Positions 39,968-47,942 of a DNA stretch of 52,840 nucleotides are shown here, piece after piece. The position numbers were made by a program, and so were the translations under genes. Each line of letters begins with the position of its first letter. Within the stretch, counting starts at the first letter, position 1. The stretch covers positions 1 to 52,840 of the forward strand of contig JBKPRA010000006.1 in the NCBI GenBank assembly GCA_046734335.1. Direction: 5' to 3'. The DNA comes from DATBLE01 sp046734335 (GTDB lineage: Bacteria; Actinomycetota; Thermoleophilia; Gaiellales; Gaiellaceae). The notes beneath the pieces were generated by a model. The model saw only the letters and a list, made by a program, of their open reading frames with translations. It ran no database searches and had not been told where the DNA came from.

Positions 39968-40586
39968 GCCAGTGACCGCGAAGCGAGTTGGCCGGCAGGA
40001 GCGTCGCGAGCGGACCAGGGCCGATCTGCTGGCCGCCGCCCGGGCGGTCTTCTTGCGCCACGGGTTCCACGCCGCGTCGCTCGATCAGATCGCCGAGGCG
40101 GCCGGCTACACGAAGGGCGCCGTCTACTCCAACTTCGCGTCCAAGGACGACCTCTTCGTCGCGGTTCTCGAGGGGCACTTCTCCGACCGGGTGCGCGCCT
40201 ACGAGTCGCTGCTCGGCCACGTCGAGTCGATCGAGGACGTCTACCGCGCCGTCGCCCGCTACTGGCACGACGCGAACGAGCGCGAGCCGGAGTGGTCGCG
40301 CCTGGTGGTCGAGTTCCTGGCGTACGCCTCGCGGGACGCGAGCCTTCGCCGGGCAATCAGGGACGTCCGTGAGCACACGCTCGACCGGATCGCGGCAATC
40401 GTCGACCCGCTGGCCGAGCGGTTCGGCGTCGAGTACACGATCCCGACCAGGGAGATCGTGCGCGGCGGCGGTGCGCTCAACCGCGGCCTGGCGGTCGAGC
40501 AGCTGCTCGACCCCGAGCTCCCGGTCGAGGTGTTCGAGGAGATGCACGTCGCCTACATGCGAGGGCTGACGGTGGAGCGCCGGTGA
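39966..40586 (+). CDS. TetR-family transcriptional repressor
   Basis: 206 residues. The helix-turn-helix is SLDQIAEAAGYTKGAVYSNF followed by KDDLFVAVLEGHF; the C-terminal helical domain would bind the effector. ATG 39966 is preferred because the promoter and operators lie over upstream in-frame TTG 39927 and ATG 39951; GTG 39972 is also possible. It is translationally coupled (GTGA) to an acyl-CoA-ligase reading frame, which suggests that an organic acid or its CoA ester is the effector. Confidence 0.93.
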   Translation: MPVTAKRVGRQERRERTRADLLAAARAVFLRHGFHAASLDQIAEAAGYTKGAVYSNFASKDDLFVAVLEGHFSDRVRAYESLLGHVESIEDVYRAVARYWHDANEREPEWSRLVVEFLAYASRDASLRRAIRDVREHTLDRIAAIVDPLAERFGVEYTIPTREIVRGGGALNRGLAVEQLLDPELPVEVFEEMHVAYMRGLTVERR

Positions 40587-41056
40587 GCCCGCCCGCCGTC
40601 GACGAGCTCCTCGCGCGCGACCGGTGGTCGCGCGACCGTCTGCTCGACGAGCAGCGCCGTCGGCTGAGGGGGCTGCTCGAGCACGCCGTATCGGCCTCGC
40701 CGTACTACCGGGAAACGCTCGGCCGTGGGGCGCTCGCGGAGAACGTCTCCCTCGACCAGCTGCCCACGCTCTCGAAGGAGACGCTGATGGCGCAGTTCGA
40801 TCGCGTGGCGGCGGATCCTCGGCTGCGGCTGGCGGCCCTCGAGGCGCACGCGACCGGCGACGACCCGGCGGCCCTGTTCGCCGGTGCGTTCCACGTCTTC
40901 TCGACGTCCGGGACGACCGGCCGGCGGGGCGTCTTCCCCCAGTCGGCGGCCGAGTTCGACTGGTGGCTCGCCGCGGCCTGGCGGATGCGCCACCGGCTCG
41001 GCCTCGACGCCGGCGTTCGCGTCGCCGGGATCGGCGCACCGACGCCGTGCACGTGA
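40583..41056 (+). CDS. PaaK-like acyl-CoA ligase, N-terminal part (frame broken)
   Basis: 157 residues of a phenylacetate-CoA-ligase-like protein: LLEHAVSASPYYRETLG, LPTLSKETLMAQFD, and the nucleotide P-loop STSGTTGRRGVFPQS. It ends abruptly at VAGIGAPTPCT. The expected continuation (VHVTQKLFTAFGAYG) lies in the -1 frame directly afterwards, so one base seems to be missing near 41045-41047. The upstream GTG overlaps the TetR stop. Confidence 0.75.
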   Translation: MSPPAVDELLARDRWSRDRLLDEQRRRLRGLLEHAVSASPYYRETLGRGALAENVSLDQLPTLSKETLMAQFDRVAADPRLRLAALEAHATGDDPAALFAGAFHVFSTSGTTGRRGVFPQSAAEFDWWLAAAWRMRHRLGLDAGVRVAGIGAPTPCT

Positions 41057-41925
41057 CGCAGAAGCTGTTCACGGCCTTCGGCGCCTACGGGAACGGCCGG
41101 CCCACGCTCACGGCCAACACGCCGCTGCCGGAGATCGTCGCAACGCTGAACCGGGACCGCCCCGATGCGATCATCACCGGGGCCGGGATGGCGGCGCTCC
41201 TCGCCGAGGAGCAGCTCGAAGGGAGGCTCTCGATCGAGCCCTCCGTGGTCGTGCTCGCCGGCGAGGTGGTGGCGGAGGACGTCGCGCGCCGGATCGACGA
41301 TGCCTGGGGGATCACGCCGTGCCAGGTCTACGGGTCGACGGAGGCGCTGGTCCTCGCCTCCGAGTCCTCCGATCGGGTCGGCCTCCATGTCAGCGAAGAC
41401 CTGCTCGTACTCGAGGTCGTCGACGAGGACGGCCGGCCCGTGCCTCCGGGCGTCCCCGGGTTCCGTGTGCTGCTGACGAGCCTCGTCAACCACGCGCTGC
41501 CCCTGGTCAGGTACGAGCTGTCCGACTCCGTCACGCTCGCTCGGGGGCCGGATCCCAGCGGCAGGCCCTACCTCCGGATCGAGCGGGTCGACGGGCGCAA
41601 CGACGACCTGCTGCGGCTGCCGAAGGCAGGCGGCGGCGAGGCGGTCGTCCTTCCGTACCGGCTGCGCGCTCCGTTCACGGACCTGCCCGACGTCGTGCAG
41701 TACCAGCTCGTTCTCGAGCCGCAGAGGCTCGCGGTCCGGATCGTGTTGCGGCCCAGCGCGTCCGTCGAGACAGCCGGGCGCGTGGCCGCCGGCGTCCGGG
41801 CGGCCGTCGAGGCTGCCGGCGCGATCGCCCCCTCGATCGAGGTCGAGCCGGTGGCGACGATCGCGCCGGAGCCGGGCTCGGCCAAGCTGAAGGTGGTCAA
41901 GACCCTGCGCACCGCCTCGGCTTAG
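41053..41925 (+). CDS. PaaK-like acyl-CoA ligase, C-terminal part (frame broken)
   Basis: 290 residues from GTG 41053, which overlaps the N-part stop as GTGA, as in true operons here. It contains the adenine-binding CQVYGSTEALVLASE and the later GRNDDLLRLPKAGGGEAVVL with the C-terminal lid (EPGSAKLKVVKTLRT). Joined to the first part it gives an ordinary ligase of about 447 residues. Either a one-base deletion or sequence error split the gene, or two coupled polypeptides reassemble; the former is more likely. Confidence 0.72.
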   Translation: MTQKLFTAFGAYGNGRPTLTANTPLPEIVATLNRDRPDAIITGAGMAALLAEEQLEGRLSIEPSVVVLAGEVVAEDVARRIDDAWGITPCQVYGSTEALVLASESSDRVGLHVSEDLLVLEVVDEDGRPVPPGVPGFRVLLTSLVNHALPLVRYELSDSVTLARGPDPSGRPYLRIERVDGRNDDLLRLPKAGGGEAVVLPYRLRAPFTDLPDVVQYQLVLEPQRLAVRIVLRPSASVETAGRVAAGVRAAVEAAGAIAPSIEVEPVATIAPEPGSAKLKVVKTLRTASA

Positions 41926-41928
41926 GAT
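41923..41928 (+). promoter_or_regulatory. -10 box TAGGAT built on the upstream stop codon
   Basis: TAG, the stop of the ligase frame, starts TAGGAT, ten bases before GTG 41939. No ribosome-binding site. Confidence 0.35.
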
Positions 41929-41938
41929 TTGCGGCGAC

Positions 41939-42898
41939 GTGCTGGCAGTGCGAGTCCACGAAGGTGGCCGGCTCGGCTACGAGCAGGCGCCCGATCCCGT
42001 TGCCCGGCCGGGCGAGGTCCTCGTCGAGCTGCGCGCGGCGGCCGTCAACCGCCGTGACCTGCTCGTCCGCAAGCCACCAGGGCCCGCGTACATCTTCGAC
42101 CTGCCCCTGATCCCCGGCTCGGACGGCGCCGGCGTGCGGCGCGACACGGGCGAGGAGGTCGTGATCTATCCCGGGCTCGGCTGGGGGCCGCGCGAGGACG
42201 CGGCGGGGCCCGGCTGGAGAATCCTCGGTGGGCCCGACGACGGCACGTACGCCGAGCTCGTGAAGGTGCCGACCGAGAACGTCTTTCCAAAGCCGGAGCG
42301 CTTCTCGTGGGAGGAGGCGGCGGCCTTTCCGCTGGCGGCGCTGACTGCCTTCCGCGCCCTCTTCGAGATCGGCGGGCTGGTCGAGGACGAGAGCGTGCTC
42401 GTCCTGGGTGCCGGCAGCGGGGTGTCGACGATGGCCGTGTCGCTCGCCGCGCAGGCCGGTTGCCGGGTGCTGGTGACGTCGTCGAGCCAGGAGAAGATCG
42501 ACCGCGCCAAGGAGCTTGGCGCCGAGGGCGGCGTCCTCTACACCGAGGACGGCTGGGCTGAGGCGGCAGGGCCGGTCGACGTCGTGCTCGACTCGGTGGG
42601 CGCGACGTGGCGCGAGTCGGCGAAGGCACTGCGGCGTGGTGGGCGCCTGGTCGTCTTCGGCGGCACCGGCGGGCCGGAAGTCACGCTGGACGTGCGGGCC
42701 CTCTACCTCAACTGGCAGTCGATCCGCGGCACGACGATGGGCTCTCGTCGCGACTTCGAGGGACTGTTGCGGATGGTGAACGCCGGCTCGTGGCGCCCGG
42801 TGATCGACAGCGTCCGCCCGCTCGAGGAGGCGGCCGCCGCCCACGATCGAGTGCAGGCCGGAGAGCACTTCGGCAAGCTCGTCCTCTCGATCGCCTAG
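41939..42898 (+). CDS. Zinc-free MDR quinone/enoyl reductase
   Basis: 319 residues, quinone-oxidoreductase branch of the medium-chain dehydrogenases. VELRAAAVNRRDLLVRK and LIPGSDGAGV replace the zinc motifs, and the NADPH site is VLVLGAGSGVSTMAVSLAAQ with VTSSSQEKIDRAKELGA. Its substrate may be a quinone or an enoyl compound. It converges on the nitroreductase gene with a four-base overlap. Confidence 0.92.
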   Translation: MLAVRVHEGGRLGYEQAPDPVARPGEVLVELRAAAVNRRDLLVRKPPGPAYIFDLPLIPGSDGAGVRRDTGEEVVIYPGLGWGPREDAAGPGWRILGGPDDGTYAELVKVPTENVFPKPERFSWEEAAAFPLAALTAFRALFEIGGLVEDESVLVLGAGSGVSTMAVSLAAQAGCRVLVTSSSQEKIDRAKELGAEGGVLYTEDGWAEAAGPVDVVLDSVGATWRESAKALRRGGRLVVFGGTGGPEVTLDVRALYLNWQSIRGTTMGSRRDFEGLLRMVNAGSWRPVIDSVRPLEEAAAAHDRVQAGEHFGKLVLSIA

Positions 42899-43392
42899 AC
42901 GCGCTCGACCAGCTCGTCGAGCGCCTTGCGGTCGGCCCGCGCGCTCCAATCCTCCGGCGTGTGCCGCTCGGGGTGACGCTCCCGCGCGGGGTAGCCGAAG
43001 GTGAGCACGGCCGCGATCTCCTCGTCTTCGAGGCCGAGCGCCGCGCGTGCCGCCGCGGGATCGCGCTGACCGTTCGGGCACGAACCGACCCCGGCGTTCC
43101 ACGCGGCGAGCAGCATGTTCTGCGCGCAGCGCCCGGTGTCGAGGCCGCCGCGCCCGACGATCGCGACCACGAGCCGCGCGCCCTGCACGTTCGTCGGCTC
43201 GAAGACTGCGTCGGCGAGCCGCGCCCGCGCGCTCTCGTCCTCGACCAGCAGGAAGCGCCAAGGCTGCCGGTTTTTCGCGCTGCCGGCGAGCCGGCCCGCG
43301 TCGAGAATCGTACGGACGACGTTCTCCGGGATCGCCCGTTGCGCGTAGTCCCGGGTTTCGCGCCGCGATGCGATCGCCAGCCACGTGTCCAC
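42895..43392 (-). CDS. Nitroreductase-family FMN protein
   Basis: 165 residues. SRRETRDYAQRAIPENVV and GRLAGSAKNRQPWRFLLVED are the N-terminal FMN motifs, and AAWNAGVGSCPNGQ is the middle one. Enzymes of this fold reduce nitro groups, quinones or flavins. GTG 43392 lies six bases behind TAGGAT, so the mRNA is probably leaderless. Confidence 0.9.
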   Translation of the reverse strand: MDTWLAIASRRETRDYAQRAIPENVVRTILDAGRLAGSAKNRQPWRFLLVEDESARARLADAVFEPTNVQGARLVVAIVGRGGLDTGRCAQNMLLAAWNAGVGSCPNGQRDPAAARAALGLEDEEIAAVLTFGYPARERHPERHTPEDWSARADRKALDELVERV

Positions 43393-43398
43393 GCCGGG

Positions 43399-43404
43399 AT
43401 CCTA
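43399..43404 (-). promoter_or_regulatory. -10 box TAGGAT for the nitroreductase
   Basis: TAGGAT on the minus strand, ending six bases before GTG 43392. No ribosome-binding site is seen. Confidence 0.45.
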
Positions 43405-43410
43405 CGTGCG

Positions 43411-44136
43411 TCAACCCCGGCGGGCGATCCAGGTCGCAGTGAGTGTCGAATCGTCTGCCGGCCGGTCGGAGTAGCCGTCCCGGACCGCCGTGACGGTGAA
43501 GCCGGCGCCGGCCAGCGCGACGCGGACGTCCGACGCAGCATGGAAGTGCTGGCGGTGCTGCTCGCCGAAGGGAGCGTCATCCGGTGGCGTGATCTCGATC
43601 CGGGTGTCGGATGCACGCGCGTGCGGATCGACCGTGCTCGTGATCGTGAAGCGGTATCCGTCCTTCTCGCTCGTGACGACGGGCCTCGAAACGGTGAACG
43701 CCATCATCGCGTCCGTGTGAATGTCGAACACCAGCCAGCCGTCCGGCCGCAGCCGGTCTGAGAACGAAGTGAACGCCGGCGCCAGCTGGGCGGACTCGAG
43801 ATACGTGATCCCGTCCAACGTGCAGACCACGGCGTCGAACCGGCCGTCGACCGTGAGGTCTGGGAGCGAGTCCCGGATCAGGTCGACGCCGGGCCCGACC
43901 AGGTGTCTGGCGCGGTCGAGCATCTCCTCCGAGGCGTCGACGCCGACGACCCGGTAGCCGCGCCCCACCAGTTCGGCGGCGAGCAGGCCCGTGCCACAGG
44001 CGACGTCGAGGACGTCGTGAACGTCGCCGGCCCAGAGCAGGTCGAGGAAAGCTGCGATCGCGTCGTGGCAGGGGTCGACGACGAACTCGTCGTAGACCCC
44101 CGCCAGCCGCGTGTAGGGCTCGACCGAGCGGAGCGC
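43411..44136 (-). CDS. SAM-dependent class I methyltransferase, start unclear
   Basis: About 240 residues if the whole homologous frame is used. VEPYTRLAGVYDEFVVDP leads into SAM motif I, VLDVACGTGLLAAELVGRGY, then VGVDASEEMLDRAR, DAVVCTLDGITYL and a C-terminal strand with VRVALAGAGFTVTAV. The only ATG/GTG/TTG in frame is GTG 43968 inside motif I, which would remove the SAM site. The frame upstream is open to the SHOCT gene stop (44139) but has no usual start; CTG 44106 is one option. The end given is the limit of plausible coding. Confidence 0.75.
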   Translation of the reverse strand, partial: ALRSVEPYTRLAGVYDEFVVDPCHDAIAAFLDLLWAGDVHDVLDVACGTGLLAAELVGRGYRVVGVDASEEMLDRARHLVGPGVDLIRDSLPDLTVDGRFDAVVCTLDGITYLESAQLAPAFTSFSDRLRPDGWLVFDIHTDAMMAFTVSRPVVTSEKDGYRFTITSTVDPHARASDTRIEITPPDDAPFGEQHRQHFHAASDVRVALAGAGFTVTAVRDGYSDRPADDSTLTATWIARRG

Positions 44137-44138
44137 CG

Positions 44139-44420
44139 CTAGATCCCCAGCGCCTTTGCCTTGGCGGCGGCGAACTCCTCGTCCGTGAGCACGCCCTGCG
44201 CGTGGAGCTGCGCCAGCTCCTGGAGCTTCGCGCTCGGGTCATCCGCCGGCGCCGCGGGCGCCTGCTGCTGCGCAATTGCCTGCTGACCCATCTGCTGCTC
44301 GTACTGGGCCTGATCCTGCGCCTCCCACTTCTCGTTCTGCCGGTGGGCGACGCGGCCGGACACGGCGGTGGCGGTGCCGGCAACGACGGCCGTTCTGGCT
44401 GCCATGCGAAGAAGTCCCAT
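44139..44420 (-). CDS. SHOCT-domain small protein
   Basis: 93 residues. The N-terminus has a small hydrophobic stretch (about 8-22), the middle is Gln-rich (QDQAQYEQQMGQQAIAQQQ), and the C-terminal SHOCT domain is KLQELAQLHAQGVLTDEEF followed by AAAKAKALGI. SHOCT domains are short helical hairpins, thought to mediate oligomerisation. ATG 44420 follows AAGGAGACG. It is directly downstream of the DUF6325 gene, the usual pairing. Confidence 0.9.
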   Translation of the reverse strand: MGLLRMAARTAVVAGTATAVSGRVAHRQNEKWEAQDQAQYEQQMGQQAIAQQQAPAAPADDPSAKLQELAQLHAQGVLTDEEFAAAKAKALGI

Positions 44421-44449
44421 CTCGTCTCCTTTTCCTTCGGTGTGGACGG

Positions 44450-44863
44450 CTAGCCGGCCTCGCGCGCCTGCGCGACGACCTCGGCGGGAATGCGGATCGA
44501 GTCGATCAGGATGGCGTCGGCGTCGGAGAGGGCCGAGACGACCCTCGTCGCCCAGACGTTTTCGAACGCGATCAGCAGCGCAGAGCTGTTGTTCGGGAGG
44601 TCGTCGCTGACCTCGTCGGCGTCCTCCTCGTTGAGTGAGCCGGGCTCGGTGACTGCGAGCTCCGCGTACGCTGCTCCCTCCTGGTCGAGGTCCTCGATCG
44701 CGAGCGTCGTCACAACGCCCTCCTCGTCTTTCATCACGAAGAGCAGGTCGAGGACGCGAATGATCCCGTCGTCCACGAGCTCCTTGATCGCCGGTGCGAT
44801 CTTGCCGGAAAACTTGTTGCCCGGGAAGCCAATGATGTAGACGTCGACTGGGCCGACTTCCAT
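44450..44863 (-). CDS. DUF6325-family protein
   Basis: 137 residues. The start MEVGPVDVYIIGFPGNKFSG and the pattern VDDGIIRVLDLLFVMKDEEG, LIAFENVWATRVVSAL and IRIPAEVVAQ match DUF6325 as I know it. The function is unknown, but it pairs with SHOCT proteins in many actinobacteria. ATG 44863 follows AAGGAGAG. The protein should be soluble. Confidence 0.8.
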   Translation of the reverse strand: MEVGPVDVYIIGFPGNKFSGKIAPAIKELVDDGIIRVLDLLFVMKDEEGVVTTLAIEDLDQEGAAYAELAVTEPGSLNEEDADEVSDDLPNNSSALLIAFENVWATRVVSALSDADAILIDSIRIPAEVVAQAREAG

Positions 44864-44939
44864 GTTCTCTCCTTGTTCGGGGATAGCCAAGACTACTTAC
44901 TCCGGGACGGCAGCGACAGCCGTCGTCTGCAGGCGGCGC

Positions 44940-46481
44940 CTAGAGCAGCTCGTAGGCCGGGAGCGTCAGGAACTCGACGAAATCGCGGGCGAGAGCGACG
45001 TGTTCGAAGGTCTTTGTGGCCTCGCCGAGGTGGGGCTGGTCGGGGGTGGCGTCGGCTTCTTCGCGGACGATGGTCAGTACGTGTTCGGAGTCGGTGCGGC
45101 CGTGGTGGACCCACTGCCAGATCTGTGAGCGAGAGATCTCGGCGGTTGCAACGTCCTCCATCAGATTGTCGATCGCCGCGGCGCCGGTGCCGTTCAGCCA
45201 CGCGGCCAGGTAGCGGATCCCGACCGAGACGTTCTGGCGGATTCCAGCCTCGGTGATCTCGCCCGGCGTCTCCGGCACCGCCAGCAGTCGCTCGGCGTCC
45301 ACCGACACGTCGGGCCGCTGCCGGTCGAGCTGGTTCGGCCGGTCGCCGAGCACGGCGTCGAACTCCGCGGCCGCGGTCTCGACGAGATCGGGATGCGCGA
45401 CCCAGGTGCCGTCGAAGCCGTCGCCCGCCTCGCGGGCCTTGTCCTCGCGCACCTTCTGAAGCGCCGCCTCGGTCACCTCGGGGTCGCGCCGGTTGGGGAT
45501 GAAGGCGGCCATGCCGCCCATCGCGAACGCGCCCCGTCGGTGGCAGGTCTTCACCAGCAGCTCGGTGTAGGCGCGCATGAACGGGACGGTCATGGTCACG
45601 GCCGAGCGATCGGGCAGCAGGAAGTCCTCGCGGTGGCGGAACTTCTTGATCACGCTGAAGATGTAGTCCCAGCGGCCGGCGTTCAGACCGGCCGAGTGCT
45701 CGCGCAGCTCGTACAGGATCTCCTCCATCTCGAACGCGGCCAGGATCGTCTCGATCAGGACGGTCGCGCGGATCGTGCCACGCGGGATTCCGAGCGCGTC
45801 CTGCGCGTGCAGAAAGACGTCGTTCCAGAGCCTGGCCTCGAGGTGGCTTTCCAGCTTCGGCAGGTAGAAGTACGGGCCGCTGCCGCGCGCCAGCGCCCGC
45901 TCGGCCGAGTGGAACATGTACAGGCCAAAGTCGAACAGGCTCCCGGAGACCGGCTCGCCGTCGACCAGCAGATGCCGCTCGGGTAGGTGCCAGCCACGCG
46001 GCCGGACCAGCAGCGTCGCCACCTCGTCGTTCAGGCGGTAGCTCTTCTCGCCGGCGTCGAGCGAGATCGTCCGCTCGTTCGCGTCGATCAGGTTCTGCTG
46101 GCCCTCGACCAGGTTCGGCCAGGTCGGCGAGTTGGCGTCCTCGAAGTCCGCCATGAACACCCGTGACCCCGAGTTCAGCGCGTTGATCACCATCTTTCGG
46201 TCGGTCGGGCCGGTGATCTCCACGCGGCGGTCCTGCAGGTCGGGCGGCGCCTCCGCCACCTGCCACTCGCCCTCGCGCACCTCGCGTGTGTCTTCGAGAA
46301 AGTCGGGGAGCTCGCCGGCGAGCAAGCGTTCCTGCCGGGCAGTACGCGCCGCGAGCAGCTCCTCCCGCCGCCCGCCGAAAACGCGCTGGAGGTCGGCGAC
46401 GAAGTCCAGCGTGTCTCCGGAGAGGATCGAAGAGTCGGCGTCGCCTCGGAGCTCGACGCCGGTTGGGAGCCCACCCGGCAC
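44940..46481 (-). CDS. aceB: Malate synthase A
   Basis: 513 residues. It makes malate from glyoxylate and acetyl-CoA. Signatures are GPTDRKMVINALNSGSRVFM, MADFEDANSPTW, LLVRPRGWHLPE, SAGLNAGRWDYIFSVIKKFR and the C-terminal SQIWQWVHHG. GTG 46481 is preferred because longer frames run into the divergent glcD gene. It shares an 18-base intergenic gap with glcD, and pairing with glycolate oxidase makes metabolic sense: glycolate to glyoxylate to malate. Confidence 0.96.
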   Translation of the reverse strand: MPGGLPTGVELRGDADSSILSGDTLDFVADLQRVFGGRREELLAARTARQERLLAGELPDFLEDTREVREGEWQVAEAPPDLQDRRVEITGPTDRKMVINALNSGSRVFMADFEDANSPTWPNLVEGQQNLIDANERTISLDAGEKSYRLNDEVATLLVRPRGWHLPERHLLVDGEPVSGSLFDFGLYMFHSAERALARGSGPYFYLPKLESHLEARLWNDVFLHAQDALGIPRGTIRATVLIETILAAFEMEEILYELREHSAGLNAGRWDYIFSVIKKFRHREDFLLPDRSAVTMTVPFMRAYTELLVKTCHRRGAFAMGGMAAFIPNRRDPEVTEAALQKVREDKAREAGDGFDGTWVAHPDLVETAAAEFDAVLGDRPNQLDRQRPDVSVDAERLLAVPETPGEITEAGIRQNVSVGIRYLAAWLNGTGAAAIDNLMEDVATAEISRSQIWQWVHHGRTDSEHVLTIVREEADATPDQPHLGEATKTFEHVALARDFVEFLTLPAYELL

Positions 46482-46486
46482 CGCGG

Positions 46487-46493
46487 TAGATTG
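46487..46493. promoter_or_regulatory. Interlocked divergent -10 boxes for malate synthase and glcD
   Basis: On the plus strand TAGATT (46487-46492) lies seven bases before ATG 46500. On the minus strand CAATCT (46493-46488) lies six bases before GTG 46481. The boxes overlap by five bases, so transcription of the two sides must exclude each other; both mRNAs look leaderless. Confidence 0.5.
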
Positions 46494-46499
46494 ACAGGC

Positions 46500-47942
46500 A
46501 TGGAGCTGGCCGGTGAGCTGAGGCGCCTGCTGCCCGCCGGCGCCGTGATCGAGGAGCCCGAGCAGCTCCGAACCTACGAGTGCGACGGGCTGACGGGACA
46601 CCGGGTGGTGCCGTCGCTCGTCGTGCTGCCGGAGACGACCGAGCAGGTGCAGACGGTTGTGCGCGCGTGCCAAGCGGCAGCGGTGCCGTTCGTCGCCCGT
46701 GGCGCGGGCACCGGGCTCTCGGGCGGAGCGCTGCCCGTCGCCGACGGCGTCGTGATTGCGCTTACGCGCATGAACCGGGTCCTCGACGTCGACCTCGAGG
46801 GCGCCCGGATCGTCGTCCAGCCCGGGGTGACGAACCTTCAGGTGACCGAGGCGGTGATCGGCGACGGCTTCTACTACGCGCCCGACCCGTCGAGCCAGCA
46901 GGTCTGCACGATTGGCGGCAACGTGGCCGAGAACTCCGGCGGCGCACACTGCCTGAAGTACGGGTTCACGGTCAACCACGTGACCGGGCTGACGGTCGTG
47001 CTTCCCGACGGCGAGCTCGTGCGGCTCGGCGGCCGCTCGCTCGAGTCGCCCGGCCCCGACCTGCTCGGCGTGTTCGTCGGCTCCGAGGGGACGCTCGGGA
47101 TCGCCACAGAGATCACGCTGCGTCTCCTGCGCCGGCCCGAGGCGGTTCGCACGGTGCTGGCGGCGTTCGACTCGATCGATGCGGCGGGGGCGACGGTGTC
47201 GGGGATCGTCTCGGCCGGGATCCTCGCGTCGGCGATGGAGATCATGGATCGGCTGACCATTGAGGCGGCCGAGGCGGCTGTCCACCCGGGCTACCCGGAC
47301 GCGAACGCGCTGCTGTTGGTCGAGCTGGATGGGCCGGCGCCGCAGGTCGAGGAGGACCTCGCGGCCGCCGAGGCGATCTGCCGCGACTCCGGCGCGTGGG
47401 AGATTCGCACCGCCGCCGACGACCACGAGCGCGCGCTCCTGTGGAAGGGACGGAAGTCGGCGTTCGCGGCGATGGGCCGCGTGTCCAGCGACTACTACGT
47501 GCAGGACGGCGTCGTCCCGCGGACGAAGCTGCCCGAGGTGCTGCGCCGCATCGCAGAGCTCGAGGGCGAGTACGGCCTGCGCGTCGGCAACGTCTTCCAC
47601 GCCGGCGACGGGAACCTTCACCCGCTCGTGCTCTACGACGCGCGCGTCGACGGCGAGCCGGAGCGTGCTCGAGCGCTGGCAGAGGCGATCCTCGAGGCGT
47701 GCATCGACGTGGGCGGTTCGCTGACCGGCGAGCACGGGATCGGCGTCGACAAGGCGTGCTCGATGCCGCTCCTGTTCGGGGCCGACGACCTCGACGCGAT
47801 GCAGCGGCTGCGTCGTGGGTTCGACCCGGTAGGCCTCTGCAACCCGGGGAAGGTCTTCCCGACGCCGCGGCTGTGCGGTGAGGTGCCGGGGCCGTACCGG
47901 GCGCACCCGCTCGAGAAGGCAGGGCTTGCCGAGCGTCTCTGA
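46500..47942 (+). CDS. glcD: Glycolate oxidase FAD subunit GlcD
   Basis: 480 residues. The PCMH-type FAD domain is seen as VPFVARGAGTGLSGGALPVA and CTIGGNVAENSGGAHCLKYG, with GVFVGSEGTLGIATEI. The FAD-oxidase C-terminal domain contains VGNVFHAGDGNLHPL and SLTGEHGIGVDKA. It oxidises glycolate or lactate with GlcE and GlcF. ATG 46500 fits the leaderless pattern; TTG 46491 is the alternative. Confidence 0.95.
   Translation: MELAGELRRLLPAGAVIEEPEQLRTYECDGLTGHRVVPSLVVLPETTEQVQTVVRACQAAAVPFVARGAGTGLSGGALPVADGVVIALTRMNRVLDVDLEGARIVVQPGVTNLQVTEAVIGDGFYYAPDPSSQQVCTIGGNVAENSGGAHCLKYGFTVNHVTGLTVVLPDGELVRLGGRSLESPGPDLLGVFVGSEGTLGIATEITLRLLRRPEAVRTVLAAFDSIDAAGATVSGIVSAGILASAMEIMDRLTIEAAEAAVHPGYPDANALLLVELDGPAPQVEEDLAAAEAICRDSGAWEIRTAADDHERALLWKGRKSAFAAMGRVSSDYYVQDGVVPRTKLPEVLRRIAELEGEYGLRVGNVFHAGDGNLHPLVLYDARVDGEPERARALAEAILEACIDVGGSLTGEHGIGVDKACSMPLLFGADDLDAMQRLRRGFDPVGLCNPGKVFPTPRLCGEVPGPYRAHPLEKAGLAERL

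Noticed and set aside
44906..44924. 6-bp hairpin downstream of malate synthase
   Set aside because: Too short and with a seven-base loop; not convincing as a terminator.
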